Shown: positions 15,775 through 24,130 of the stretch, piece by piece | Numbering within the stretch: the first letter of the stretch is position 1 | How the letters are laid out: the number at the start of each line of letters is the position of its first letter | Assembly (NCBI GenBank): GCA_023382595.1 | Contig: JAHDWB010000001.1 | Coordinates: 62,001-126,000, forward strand | Length of the DNA: 64,000 bases | Origin: Anaerolineales bacterium | Lineage (GTDB): Bacteria > Chloroflexota > Anaerolineae > Anaerolineales > Villigracilaceae | Reading direction: 5' to 3' | The notes under the pieces: generated by a model | What the model saw: only the letters and a program-made list of their open reading frames with translations | Told to the model about the DNA's origin: nothing | The model's database searches: none | Made by a program: the position numbers and the translations under genes

Positions 15775-15824
15775 CGGTCACAAATTGCGCTTTGCGGGAG
15801 ATGGGAAAGTCCAATTTGTGACCG
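15775..15824 (+). promoter_or_regulatory. 13-base inverted repeat in the luxS leader
   Basis: Perfect arms CGGTCACAAATTG (15775-15787) and CAATTTGTGACCG (15812-15824) flank a 24-base loop. The repeat lies just before the luxS ribosome site GGAGAG (about 15838). It may be an operator or an RNA element; there is no T-run after it. Confidence 0.55.
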
Positions 15825-15847
15825 TGGGCATTATATAGGAGAGAGTT

Positions 15848-16327
15848 ATGGTACGTTATGAAGACCTTGGCTGGGAACCTGCCACCGTCGGTGAACTTGA
15901 TCACCAAATTTTGAAAGCCCCGCATATCAAGCTGCGTTCCGCCACCGAAGGCGGGCATGGGGACATTGTCTACGCAATCGATCTGCGAATCAACAAACCC
16001 AATTCCGTTTTCCTATCCACCACTGAAATGCACTCCTTTGAGCATTTTCTCTTGTGGGGATTCCAAAAATACCTGCCCAAAAAATTTATTTCCATCGGCT
16101 TAATGGGATGCCAGACCGGTTTCTACCTCATCCTTTTCAATGAGGGACGCGCCAAGATCATTTTCGATGCGTACGAAAAAATACTGAACGATGTTCTCGC
16201 TGCAAACGAAGTGCCGTATGCCAACATCGCCCAGTGCGGGAATTATAAAAATCACAGCATCGAAATGGCACAAGCGCTCGCCCGGCACATACTGGAGATG
16301 AAAGACAACTGGCGGCAGGTGGTATAA
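15848..16327 (+). CDS. luxS: S-ribosylhomocysteine lyase LuxS
   Basis: Enzyme of 159 residues that splits S-ribosylhomocysteine into homocysteine and DPD, the precursor of autoinducer-2, completing SAH recycling after the Pfs nucleosidase. The metal site His62-x-x-Glu65-His66 (MHSFEH), the catalytic Cys88 (MGCQTGFY) and the third ligand Cys130 (QCGNYKNHS) are all present, and length and motif order match LuxS. Its setting is unusual: it lies between a sugar isomerase and a sedoheptulose-phosphate cyclase and upstream of a SAM methyltransferase. It may detoxify the SAM by-product made by that pathway, or it may have been recruited for a sugar-like substrate. The next gene starts 8 bases after its stop. 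Confidence 0.92.
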   Translation: MVRYEDLGWEPATVGELDHQILKAPHIKLRSATEGGHGDIVYAIDLRINKPNSVFLSTTEMHSFEHFLLWGFQKYLPKKFISIGLMGCQTGFYLILFNEGRAKIIFDAYEKILNDVLAANEVPYANIAQCGNYKNHSIEMAQALARHILEMKDNWRQVV

Positions 16328-16335
16328 GAGAACGA

Positions 16336-17463
16336 ATGCAAACACGACGAGTCACCCACCCGCAAACGATCGAATACGAAGTCATCAGCACATCGAACCT
16401 GTTCCACCCGCAGAATTGGGCACTGCTCTCGGTTGGCAAGATCGAAGATGCCCGCCGGTTTGTCGTTGTCGATGAAAATGTTGCGAAGCATTACGCCCCC
16501 GCTATACGGGATTATTTTTCCTACCACCATATTGAAACAAAGATCATCACCTTTCCCGGCGGCGAAGAGAATAAAACGATCGAACATTTCCTTGCCATCG
16601 TGCGCGAGTTGGATTCCTTCCCCATCCACCGCCGCGACGAGCCGATCATTGCCATCGGAGGCGGCGTGCTGACCGATCTGGCGGGCTTTGTCGCTGCCAG
16701 CTACCGCCGCGGCGTGCCCTACATCAAGGTGCCCACCACCCTGATGGGATATGTGGACGCCTCGATCGGGATCAAAACAGGCATCAACCACAATGGAAAC
16801 AAGAACCGCCTGGGAGCCTTCCACGCGCCGCAAACCGTGCTGCTCGACAAATCCTTTCTGAAAACCCTGCCCAAACGCCACATCCTTAATGGAGTGTGCG
16901 AGATCATCAAACTGGCCATCATCAAAGATGCCAGCCTCTTCCAAGTCCTCGAAACACACGGAGCAAAAAGCGTCGAAACGCATTTTCAGGACGAGCAGGG
17001 CGGCATCATCCTTGACCGCGCCATTACCGGGATGTTGGAGGAATTACAGCCAAACCTGTTCGAAGAAGAACTTGCCCGCAAGGTGGATTTCGGTCACACT
17101 TTCAGTTATGGGCTGGAGACACGGCACGAAGCCCATTTATTCCACGGCGAGGCGGTGCTACTCGATATTCTCATCTCCACGCTGATCGCGCGGGCGCGGA
17201 ATTTGCTATCCAACGAGGAAATCAACCGCATCTTCCATCTGACCGATGCGCTTGGGATCTCACTCGACGCTTCGCTTCTCGACCCGAGCCTGCTCTGGGA
17301 TTCCTTGACAGAGCGCACCTACCACCGAAACGGATTGCAGCGCGTTCCCATGCCGGACGGAATCGGAGGATGTGTATTTTTGAACGACATCAAAGCCTAT
17401 GAAATAGATGCTGCCGTAAAAACCTTAAAAGAATGGATCACAATTAAACATGAAATCATTTGA
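16336..17463 (+). CDS. Sedoheptulose 7-phosphate cyclase-like enzyme (dehydroquinate synthase superfamily)
   Basis: NAD- and metal-dependent cyclase of 375 residues. The NAD loop GGGVLTDLAGF (108-118) and KVPTTLMGYVDASIGIKTGIN (from 131) are shared with AroB. The stretch KNRLGAFHAPQ (156-166) followed by RHILNGVCEIIKLAI (181-195) is typical of sedoheptulose 7-phosphate cyclases such as 2-epi-5-epi-valiolone synthase and EboD, rather than of AroB. DFGHTF holds a metal His. It should convert sedoheptulose 7-phosphate to a C7 cyclitol; which cyclitol is uncertain. It overlaps the UbiG-like gene by 14 bases. Confidence 0.85.
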   Translation: MQTRRVTHPQTIEYEVISTSNLFHPQNWALLSVGKIEDARRFVVVDENVAKHYAPAIRDYFSYHHIETKIITFPGGEENKTIEHFLAIVRELDSFPIHRRDEPIIAIGGGVLTDLAGFVAASYRRGVPYIKVPTTLMGYVDASIGIKTGINHNGNKNRLGAFHAPQTVLLDKSFLKTLPKRHILNGVCEIIKLAIIKDASLFQVLETHGAKSVETHFQDEQGGIILDRAITGMLEELQPNLFEEELARKVDFGHTFSYGLETRHEAHLFHGEAVLLDILISTLIARARNLLSNEEINRIFHLTDALGISLDASLLDPSLLWDSLTERTYHRNGLQRVPMPDGIGGCVFLNDIKAYEIDAAVKTLKEWITIKHEII

Positions 17464-18157
17464 AAACTCTGACAACCGGGAAATCGAAAAATTCGACAGG
17501 GTATCCCATACTTGGTGGGACCCGAAGGGAGAGATGGGCACGCTGCATACCATCAACCCACTGCGCACCAAATTCATAATGGAAAAACTCACCACGCCCA
17601 ACCCAAGAATTTTGGATGTGGGCTGCGGGGGCGGCATCCTCTCTGAAGCGTTGGCAAAAGCCGGGGCGCAGGTAACAGGCTTGGACTTGTCCGAAGCGTC
17701 GCTCCACGTCGCAAAGCAACACGCGCAAAGCCAGGGACTTGAAATCGACTATCGCTACGAAAGTGTGCAGGATGTCGCCAATGCGCAGGCAGGGACGTTC
17801 GATGTGGTCGCCTGTATGGAGATGCTCGAACATGTCCCCGAACCCGCCAGGGTGATCGCGGCATGTATGCAGGCGTTAAAACCCGGCGGACATGCCTTTT
17901 TCTCCACCATCAACCGCACGCCCAAGGCGTTCCTGTTCGCCATTATCGGCGGGGAATATATTTTGCGCCTGCTCCCGCGCGGTACCCACAATTACTCCAT
18001 GCTCATCCGCCCGGCGGAACTAAAACAATGGTCACGTGATGCAGGGCTGGATTTCATACGCCTTGCGAGTTTAATGTACAACCCCTTCAACGGTAGTTGG
18101 AAGGTTGCCGACGACAAGGAAGATGTAAATTACATGGCGCATTTCATGAAGAAATAG
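17450..18157 (+). CDS. ubiG: UbiG-like SAM-dependent O-methyltransferase
   Basis: Class I methyltransferase of 235 residues with strong UbiG character: the N-terminal IEKFDRVSHTWWDPKGEMG, SAM motif ILDVGCGGGILSEALA (about 54-69), the MEMLEHVPEP motif and the STINRTPKAF segment. UbiG methylates hydroxyls of ubiquinone precursors, but Anaerolineae generally do not make ubiquinone and no other ubi genes are here. In this cluster it more likely O-methylates the cyclitol-derived or prenylated product. The start overlaps the cyclase gene, so the two are coupled. SAH from this reaction could feed LuxS via a nucleosidase encoded elsewhere. Confidence 0.88.
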   Translation: MKSFENSDNREIEKFDRVSHTWWDPKGEMGTLHTINPLRTKFIMEKLTTPNPRILDVGCGGGILSEALAKAGAQVTGLDLSEASLHVAKQHAQSQGLEIDYRYESVQDVANAQAGTFDVVACMEMLEHVPEPARVIAACMQALKPGGHAFFSTINRTPKAFLFAIIGGEYILRLLPRGTHNYSMLIRPAELKQWSRDAGLDFIRLASLMYNPFNGSWKVADDKEDVNYMAHFMKK

Positions 18158-18175
18158 CTCAAGGGAGAAGCTGTA

Positions 18176-19084
18176 ATGAAACGTTTTTGGGCGCTTTCGC
18201 GAACGACTCACGGGGCTTTAGACCTTGCCACGCCGGGCTTTGTTGCCCTGCTCTGGCTGGGAGATTTTCCCCCATTATGGACAATTGCGCTTTCACTATT
18301 CACGGCATTTGCCGCCTACACTGCCATCTATGCGCTGAACGACCTGGTCGGTATTGCGGTGGATAAGGAAAAATTTACCGGGGAGATCAACGCCGGGTAT
18401 TCGGTCGAAGCATCCGAGTTGCGTCACCCGCTGGCGCAAAATGTGCTCAGTTTCGGCAGCGGATGGTTATGGTTTGCCGGGTGGTTCATTGCAGCATTGA
18501 TCTGCTCTTATCTGCTCAACCCATTCATCGTCGCCATCCTCATAGGTGCAGCGATCCTCGAAGTGATCTACTGTCTGTTGCTCAAAGTCACCTACTTGCG
18601 GACTTTCGTCAGCGGGCTGGTCAAATCCAGCGGACCTATTGCTGCAATCTATGTCGTTGACCCCGCCCCCGCGCTACCTTCCATCCTGCTTGTGCTGGCA
18701 TGGGTATTCGTCTGGGAGATCGGCGGGCAGAACATCCCTGCCGATTGGAACGACACGGTGGAAGACCGGCGCGTCCATGCCAAGACCATTCCCCTGCAAC
18801 TCGGGACTCAAACAGCAGGCATCCTTGTCTTGTTGACGCTCGGCTTGACCGTGGCGATCAGCCTGCTCCTGCCGCGCGTTTCACCTCTTTCGCTGGGATG
18901 GTCATATCTGTTGGCTAGTGCATTGGCTGGTTTTTTCCTGCTCTTGAAGCCCGGATACGAATTATTCAAACATCAAAACGAGGGACGACGGGCGGCGAAG
19001 TTGTTCGATAACGCCAGCCTTTACCCGATGGCGCAGTTTGTAATACTCGCCATCTTTCTGCTGATCGGCAAATTTACCCTGTAA
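18176..19084 (+). CDS. UbiA-family prenyltransferase (EboC-like)
   Basis: Integral membrane protein of 302 residues with about eight to nine helices. The first Asp motif reads NDLVGIAVD (55-63): Asn55, Asp56 and Asp63 are kept, but the middle Asp of NDxxDxxxD is Gly59. The second motif is in NIPADWNDTVEDRR (about 194-207). UbiA proteins transfer a prenyl group from a prenyl diphosphate to an acceptor in the membrane. In ebo clusters the UbiA-like EboC accompanies the EboD cyclase, as here. GGGAGAAG precedes the start, and the gene follows the UbiG-like gene by 18 bases. Confidence 0.85.
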   Translation: MKRFWALSRTTHGALDLATPGFVALLWLGDFPPLWTIALSLFTAFAAYTAIYALNDLVGIAVDKEKFTGEINAGYSVEASELRHPLAQNVLSFGSGWLWFAGWFIAALICSYLLNPFIVAILIGAAILEVIYCLLLKVTYLRTFVSGLVKSSGPIAAIYVVDPAPALPSILLVLAWVFVWEIGGQNIPADWNDTVEDRRVHAKTIPLQLGTQTAGILVLLTLGLTVAISLLLPRVSPLSLGWSYLLASALAGFFLLLKPGYELFKHQNEGRRAAKLFDNASLYPMAQFVILAIFLLIGKFTL

Positions 19085-19097
19085 AAGGAAAACCATC

Positions 19098-19679
19098 ATG
19101 CCGCCAAAACCAAAGCTTAACAGCGACGAGATCCTAAAAGCCGAGTACACCTACATCGCAGACACCGTCTTTCAGGCAAATGAAGACCGCTCGCGGGTTA
19201 CATCCTTTTACTTTGTCACAGTCGGCTCGCTGGTCGCGACCATCCTCGGCACGTTGTTCTCGGAAGACAACCTGCAAGGGGCAGCGCTCGCGTTCTCAGG
19301 CTTGTTCCTAATATTGACGATCCTTGGCGGATTGACGCTGGCACAACTCGCCCGTTTACGCGCCGCATGGCATGAATCCGCGCAGGCAATGAATGTGATC
19401 AAAGATTTTTATATCAGGCACAATAAAGAGATCGAACCCGCCTTCAAGTGGAGGCTGAAAACCCTTCCCCCAACCGATAAACCTTTTAGCATCGCCAACT
19501 TGATGGCGGTGGAAGTCACCCTGCTGAGCGCCGTCACAAGCGCCGCTGCGGTCTATTTTCTCCTCTTTTATTTTAGAACGGTCGCAGGCTGGGACTGGGC
19601 GATCCTAGCCGCCACTCTGCTGATCGCCTATTTCGCCCAATGGAAATGGTACAAATATCTGCTTGTGGACAACCAATAA
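19098..19679 (+). CDS. Hypothetical membrane protein
   Basis: Protein of 193 residues with two pairs of predicted transmembrane helices (about 36-80 and 135-185) joined by a soluble stretch rich in charged residues. The family was not recognised. It follows the UbiA-like gene by 13 bases and precedes the PNPOx-like gene by 2 bases, so it is in the same transcription unit. Confidence 0.65.
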   Translation: MPPKPKLNSDEILKAEYTYIADTVFQANEDRSRVTSFYFVTVGSLVATILGTLFSEDNLQGAALAFSGLFLILTILGGLTLAQLARLRAAWHESAQAMNVIKDFYIRHNKEIEPAFKWRLKTLPPTDKPFSIANLMAVEVTLLSAVTSAAAVYFLLFYFRTVAGWDWAILAATLLIAYFAQWKWYKYLLVDNQ

Positions 19680-19681
19680 AA

Positions 19682-20272
19682 ATGTCCCGAAACTACGAAA
19701 ACCAACCTCCAACCTCCTTTCAACGCCTGCCCGAATACAAGCGTGAAGATGACTGGATCCGCGACCTGCTCCACCGCGGACAGATCGCCCATATCGCCTC
19801 GCGCTGGGACCTCCAGCCGTTCATCAACCCCACGACCTTTTTCTACGACGAAGACGGCCACCGCATCATCTTCCACTCGAACATTGCCGGTCGCATCCGC
19901 GCCAATATTGAACGCCACCCTGAGGTCTGCGTGGAAGTCAGCGAGTTCGGAAAACTGCTGCCCTCCAACATCGCGCTGGAATTCTCGCTCCAATATCGCT
20001 GCGCCATCGTCTACGGCAAGGCACATGTCATTGAGAATGAAGAAGAAAAGCGGGACGTCCTGCACAAATTGGTCGGGAAGTATTTCAGTGAAATGGAAAT
20101 CGACAGGGACTACCGATCCGCAACCGACAAGGAGTTGAAGCGTACATCTGTCTATGAGATCAAAATCGAATCCTGGAGCGGAAAAGAAAACTGGAAGGAT
20201 GTCGCCGATCAAAGCGACGAGTGGGCTCCGCTTGACGAAAAATGGTTCGATCTCTATAGAAATAAAGCTTAA
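19682..20272 (+). CDS. Pyridoxamine 5'-phosphate oxidase-like flavin-binding protein
   Basis: Protein of 196 residues of the split-barrel PNPOx-like superfamily (nitroimidazole-resistance or FMN-binding type). Typical features are GQIAHIASRWDLQPFINPTTF at the start of the barrel, an IIFHSNIAGRIRANIERHP strand-helix with basic residues for FMN phosphate, and CVEVSEFG. The physiological substrate is unknown; such proteins often reduce or bind F420- or FMN-linked compounds. The start is 2 bases after the previous stop, so coupling is likely. Confidence 0.78.
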   Translation: MSRNYENQPPTSFQRLPEYKREDDWIRDLLHRGQIAHIASRWDLQPFINPTTFFYDEDGHRIIFHSNIAGRIRANIERHPEVCVEVSEFGKLLPSNIALEFSLQYRCAIVYGKAHVIENEEEKRDVLHKLVGKYFSEMEIDRDYRSATDKELKRTSVYEIKIESWSGKENWKDVADQSDEWAPLDEKWFDLYRNKA

Positions 20273-20284
20273 CCTGGAGGAACT

Positions 20285-20533
20285 ATGTCCGAACAAACCC
20301 GAACCGAAGAATTCCGCGTAGATGGCGAGAAGTTGGTCGCCAAGATCAAGGAATTGATCCATGAGGGCAACATCCGCAGGCTGATCATCAAAGACAAGGA
20401 TGGCAAGACCATGCTGGAGATCCCCGTCACCTTTGGCGTGGTGGGCGCATTGCTGGCGCCACAACTTGCCGCCATTGGCGCCATCGCCGCATTGTTGACC
20501 GAAGCCACGATTGTTGTCGAGAAATCCGAGTAA
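20285..20533 (+). CDS. DUF4342 family protein
   Basis: Small protein of 82 residues matching the DUF4342 pattern: TEEFRVDGEKLVAKIKELI, then RRLIIKDKDGKTMLEIP and a C-terminal hydrophobic Ala/Gly-rich hairpin (about 50-75). The function is unknown; the hydrophobic end suggests membrane association. The ribosome site is CTGGAGGAACT just before the ATG. It is in the same run as its neighbours. Confidence 0.8.
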   Translation: MSEQTRTEEFRVDGEKLVAKIKELIHEGNIRRLIIKDKDGKTMLEIPVTFGVVGALLAPQLAAIGAIAALLTEATIVVEKSE

Positions 20534-20538
20534 CCAAA

Positions 20539-21126
20539 ATGGACATCTTTGCCGTCATTTACTTCATCGGCATTGTGATCGAAACCATCATCCGCGTACC
20601 GATCCGCAAGGCTCAGCAGGGGGATGCAAAATCCGAGCGCCGCATCACGACGCAGGAAAAAAACATGCTGCTCCTTTTGTGGCTGGGGATGTTCCTCATC
20701 CCGATCATCTATGGAGCTACAAACTTGCTGGACTTTGCTGATTTTTCCATCCCTGCATGGGCGGGATGGCTGGGCGTGGTTATTTTTGCAGGCGCGATCT
20801 TTGTCTTCTGGCGCGCGCACGCGGACCTGGGACTTAACTGGTCGCCCACGTTGGAGATCCGCGAAAAACACGAACTGATCACACGCGGGATATACGGCAT
20901 CATCCGCCACCCGATGTATGCTTCGCAATTTCTGTGGGTGATCGCCCAACCCCTACTCCTGCAAAACTGGATCGCAGGTTTTTTCAACCTGCTCATCTTC
21001 ATCCCGTTCTATTTCCTGCGCGTAAAAGCAGAAGAACAATTGATGCTGGATTCGTTCGGCGAGACGTATGACGCATATATGAAAAAGACGGGAGCGGTAT
21101 TTCCAAAATTCGGAGGGAATACGTGA
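20539..21126 (+). CDS. Isoprenylcysteine carboxyl methyltransferase-like membrane protein
   Basis: Membrane protein of 195 residues in the ICMT/PEMT-like group. It has about four to five helices and the conserved C-terminal SAM-binding region: [21 protein letters not shown] and [20 protein letters not shown] (the RHPMY and E-x(n)-F-G-x-x-Y patterns). It probably methylates a lipid or prenylated acceptor at the membrane, which would fit the UbiA-like and UbiG-like proteins upstream, although this link is only inferred. The stop overlaps the next GTG start by 4 bases. Confidence 0.8.
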   Translation: MDIFAVIYFIGIVIETIIRVPIRKAQQGDAKSERRITTQEKNMLLLLWLGMFLIPIIYGATNLLDFADFSIPAWAGWLGVVIFAGAIFVFWRAHADLGLNWSPTLEIREKHELITRGIYGIIRHPMYASQFLWVIAQPLLLQNWIAGFFNLLIFIPFYFLRVKAEEQLMLDSFGETYDAYMKKTGAVFPKFGGNT

Positions 21127-21542
21127 AATCCTACCGCAAGGAACTGTGGTTCAATATTCCATCCCGCCGCGGGTTTATCAACATCACTCCGCAAATCGAG
21201 GAAGCTCTGCGCGAAAGCGGCATCAAAGAAGGATTGCTTTTGTGCAACGCCATGCATATTACCGCATCCGTTTTCATCAACGACGATGAAAGCGGGCTGC
21301 ATCACGACTACGACAAATGGCTGGAGCGACTTGCTCCGCATGAGCCGGTCAATCAATACCGCCATAACGACACCGGCGAAGACAATGCCGATGCGCACAT
21401 GAAGCGCCAGCTCATGGGACGGGAAGTGGTGGTGGCAGTTACGAACGGTCAACTCGATTTTGGGACGTGGGAACAGATCTTCTACGGCGAGTTTGACGGG
21501 CGCAGACGGAAACGCGTGCTGATAAAGATCATCGGGGAATAA
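21123..21542 (+). CDS. YjbQ family protein (UPF0047, secondary thiamine-phosphate synthase-like)
   Basis: Compact protein of 139 residues of the YjbQ/UPF0047 family. Recognisable stretches are [20 protein letters not shown], the [13 protein letters not shown] metal-binding region, [19 protein letters not shown] and the closing [19 protein letters not shown]. coli YjbQ has weak thiamine-phosphate synthase activity; the real role is uncertain. It begins with GTG in a GTGA overlap with the methyltransferase-like gene. Confidence 0.88.
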   Translation: MKSYRKELWFNIPSRRGFINITPQIEEALRESGIKEGLLLCNAMHITASVFINDDESGLHHDYDKWLERLAPHEPVNQYRHNDTGEDNADAHMKRQLMGREVVVAVTNGQLDFGTWEQIFYGEFDGRRRKRVLIKIIGE

Positions 21543-21636
21543 GGCACGGGTCTGTCCATTCCTGGCGGAGTCAAGCATGCCGCCCACAGGACATTACAAA
21601 AACATATCGCCCATTTTCAGATAAAAGGAGCCGACC

Positions 21637-22161
21637 ATGCGTTTACAGAATAAGATCATCGCCACACTGATCGCTGAAGGTGTGGAGGACCTTGAATATT
21701 ACGTCCCGCTCATGCGCTTACAGGAGGAGGGTGCAAAGGTGTTATCCGCTGCACTCGACCTCAAGCCCGTGCGCGGGAAGAATGGTCTGGTCATCGCACC
21801 GGACACGAAAATCGAAGATCTGAAAGCGGACGAACTCTTTGCGTTAATTCTGCCCGGCGGCTGGACGCCCGATAAATTGCGCCGCTATGACGTCGTCAAG
21901 AAACTGGTGAAGGACATGGATGATGCGGGCAAGATCATCGGCATTATCTGTCACGGCGGCTCGATCGCGATCTCGGCAGGCATCATCAAGCAGGGTCAGC
22001 GCGTGACAGGCTCCACAGGCATTAAGGACGACCTCGTCAATGTCGGCGGGGTGTGGGTGGACGAACCCGCCTTCCGGGAGCGCAACCAGGTTTGGGGACG
22101 GGTCGTGGCGGATATTCCCGATTTCAACCGCGAACTGGTCAGGGCGTTGGTCGAAGGATAG
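21637..22161 (+). CDS. DJ-1/PfpI family protein
   Basis: Protein of 174 residues of the DJ-1/PfpI superfamily (glutamine-amidotransferase fold). The nucleophile elbow is GIICHGGS with Cys105-His106, and Glu18 in EGVEDLEY lies where the acidic partner is expected. Members act as intracellular proteases, chaperones or glyoxalase/deglycases. AAAGGAG precedes the ATG. It closes the plus-strand run and is followed by a shared terminator. Confidence 0.88.
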   Translation: MRLQNKIIATLIAEGVEDLEYYVPLMRLQEEGAKVLSAALDLKPVRGKNGLVIAPDTKIEDLKADELFALILPGGWTPDKLRRYDVVKKLVKDMDDAGKIIGIICHGGSIAISAGIIKQGQRVTGSTGIKDDLVNVGGVWVDEPAFRERNQVWGRVVADIPDFNRELVRALVEG

Positions 22162-22176
22162 ATATAATGCAAAAGT

Positions 22177-22199
22177 GGTCCGCTGCAATGCAGCGGACC
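22177..22199. terminator. Hairpin between convergent genes, probable bidirectional terminator
   Basis: A perfect 10-base stem GGTCCGCTGC/GCAGCGGACC with a 3-base loop lies between the two convergent stop codons. T-rich sequence follows on both strands but is short, so efficiency is uncertain. Confidence 0.65.
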
Positions 22200-22221
22200 G
22201 CTTTATTCTTGTCCTGTTACA

Positions 22222-23283
22222 TCAATCTTTCAGGATCAAGACCGCCTTGTTGGAACAGGTTACTTTGCAAGCATCCCCAATAGTTGGAAGTTCGAGCGAG
22301 GGGCGATTGAATGTATCCATGCTGAATTTCCGTTTGCCGATCGTCATTTCCACACGCACGACGGAACCAAGGAAAGTAATATTTTCCACCTTTCCATCGA
22401 ACACATTTTCCTTACTCCCTTCAGCAAGAAAATTCAATCGTTCGGGGCGGATGGCGATCGTTACTTTATCACCCCTGTTTTTCCCTTTGAAGCCATTGGA
22501 TGATTCGAGTTGGATCCCGTCCATGCTCAGAACACCCTTGGCCGGGTCCATGATTTCAGCTTCAGCTGTATTCAGCGAACCGACAAAGCTGGCAACAAAA
22601 CGCGTGGTCGGGAAGTTGTAGATCTCGAACGGCGTGCCAACCTGTTCCATTTCCCCGGCGTTCATCACAACGATACGGTCGGAGAGGGAAAGCGCCTCCT
22701 CCTGATCGTGGGTGACATAGATGGCGGTGATACCCAACTTCTGTTGGATGCTGCGGATCTCGGCGCGCAGGGAAACACGGATCTTAGCGTCCAGTGCGGA
22801 GAGAGGCTCGTCGAGGAGCAGGACTTCGGGACGAATTGCCAAAGCACGGGCAAGAGCGACGCGCTGCATCTGTCCACCTGAAAGTTGGTACGGAAAACTG
22901 TTCGCCTTATCTTCCATGTGAATGATGGAGAGCATTTCGTTTACGCGTTTTTTGATATCGGCATCATTTTCCTTGCGCACACGCAGACCAAAGCCAATAT
23001 TCTGGGCAACGGTCATATTGGGAAAGAGCGCATACGATTGGAATACCATGCCAACGTTACGCTGATTCGGTGCCTTGTCGGTGATATTCTCACCTTCAAG
23101 AGAGATTGCCCCTGAGGAAGGAAGTTCAAAGCCTGCGATCATGCGCAGGGTGGTCGTTTTTCCACAGCCGGACGGTCCCAGGAATGAGACGAATTCGCCT
23201 TTCTTCACATCCAAGTTAAAATCGTGGACGGCAGTGAAATCCCCAAAATATTTTGAAATGTTGGTAAGTGCAAGGTGGGTCAT
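22222..23283 (-). CDS. ABC transporter ATP-binding protein (PotA/FbpC type)
   Basis: ATPase of 353 residues for the importer encoded just upstream. It has Walker A GPSGCGKTT (36-44), the signature LSGGQMQRVALARALA, Walker B VLLLDEPLSALD and the switch VTHDQEEAL. A C-terminal TOBE-type domain of about 110 residues places it with spermidine/putrescine, iron(III) and 2-aminoethylphosphonate importers. It is the last gene of the operon and lies 16 bases after the permease stop codon. Confidence 0.92.
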   Translation of the reverse strand: MTHLALTNISKYFGDFTAVHDFNLDVKKGEFVSFLGPSGCGKTTTLRMIAGFELPSSGAISLEGENITDKAPNQRNVGMVFQSYALFPNMTVAQNIGFGLRVRKENDADIKKRVNEMLSIIHMEDKANSFPYQLSGGQMQRVALARALAIRPEVLLLDEPLSALDAKIRVSLRAEIRSIQQKLGITAIYVTHDQEEALSLSDRIVVMNAGEMEQVGTPFEIYNFPTTRFVASFVGSLNTAEAEIMDPAKGVLSMDGIQLESSNGFKGKNRGDKVTIAIRPERLNFLAEGSKENVFDGKVENITFLGSVVRVEMTIGKRKFSMDTFNRPSLELPTIGDACKVTCSNKAVLILKD

Positions 23284-23299
23284 TTACATTCTCCGTAGT

Positions 23300-24130
23300 T
23301 TAATGTCCGCCAGCCGCCTGCCCCTGACCGCCAGTGATGAGCTGGATCAAGCCCATTGCAACCCATGTGAGCAGGAAACTCACAAAGGAGAGCGCAGCGG
23401 GCTCATAGGCGCGGTGCTGTCCGAGCAGGAAGAGATAGGGACCAAAAGCCTGTACACCGAGGAAGGATGCAAGTACCACCTCCCCCACCACAATGGCAAA
23501 CGTTAGCAGCGCTCCGCTTAACAGCGCCGAGCGGATATTCGGAAGGATGATACGGGTGATGATGGTGAACCAATTCGCCCCGAGGCTTTGAGCCGCTTCG
23601 GTCAGGGTGCGGATGTCCACCGTGCGCATGCCCGTATCCACGGAACGATACATGTACGGCATCGAAAGCACCATGTATCCCGCCACAATCAGAATGTTGG
23701 TTCCCAGCTTAAACTGCGTCAGCGGGCGCATGAAAACGATGTCGGTGAAGGGAATGGTAAACGGCGTACTATAGATACGGATCATGCCAAAGACCAGAAT
23801 GATCGCGGGAACTACAAAGGGCATCAATGTCAGAAATTCCACAATGCGACGCGCCTGCGGGAGCTTTAAACGGATCCAGTAGGCGGTCGGCACAACCAAA
23901 ACAATGGATGCGAAAATGGTCGCCAACGCCAGTGTGTTCGAGAGAAGGAAACTATCCCAAAAACGCCGGTCGCCGAACGATCTCTCATAAGCTTTGAACG
24001 GGTCCGCAGGGTCCCAGCTTAACGAAAAGGCAACCGTGGCGTAGAGCGGCAGGATGAAATATAACGCGCCCAAAATGAACCAGAACCAGCCCCAAAACGG
24101 AAATCTACGAATTCGCGAAAGGAAACTCAT
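23300..24130 (-). CDS. ABC transporter permease (second subunit)
   Basis: Inner-membrane permease of 276 residues with six predicted helices and the ATPase-docking EAA loop EAAQSLGANWFTIITRIILP. The ATG at 24130 was chosen because it forms an ATGA overlap with the first permease gene and AAAGGTGG lies 5 bases upstream; a GTG three codons earlier is possible. It would pair with the other permease to form the channel. Confidence 0.9.
   Translation of the reverse strand: MSFLSRIRRFPFWGWFWFILGALYFILPLYATVAFSLSWDPADPFKAYERSFGDRRFWDSFLLSNTLALATIFASIVLVVPTAYWIRLKLPQARRIVEFLTLMPFVVPAIILVFGMIRIYSTPFTIPFTDIVFMRPLTQFKLGTNILIVAGYMVLSMPYMYRSVDTGMRTVDIRTLTEAAQSLGANWFTIITRIILPNIRSALLSGALLTFAIVVGEVVLASFLGVQAFGPYLFLLGQHRAYEPAALSFVSFLLTWVAMGLIQLITGGQGQAAGGH

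Noticed and set aside
15712-15847. SAH or SAM riboswitch before luxS
   Set aside because: The inverted repeat is striking, but I cannot match its sequence to the core of any SAM or SAH riboswitch class I know.
16336-17463. Calling this gene aroB (3-dehydroquinate synthase)
   Set aside because: The KNRLGAFH and RHILNGVCEIIK stretches and the cluster context fit sedoheptulose 7-phosphate cyclases better; no shikimate genes are adjacent.
17450-19084. Ubiquinone biosynthesis genes
   Set aside because: UbiG- and UbiA-like proteins alone do not make a ubiquinone pathway, the other ubi genes are missing and the cyclase context points elsewhere.
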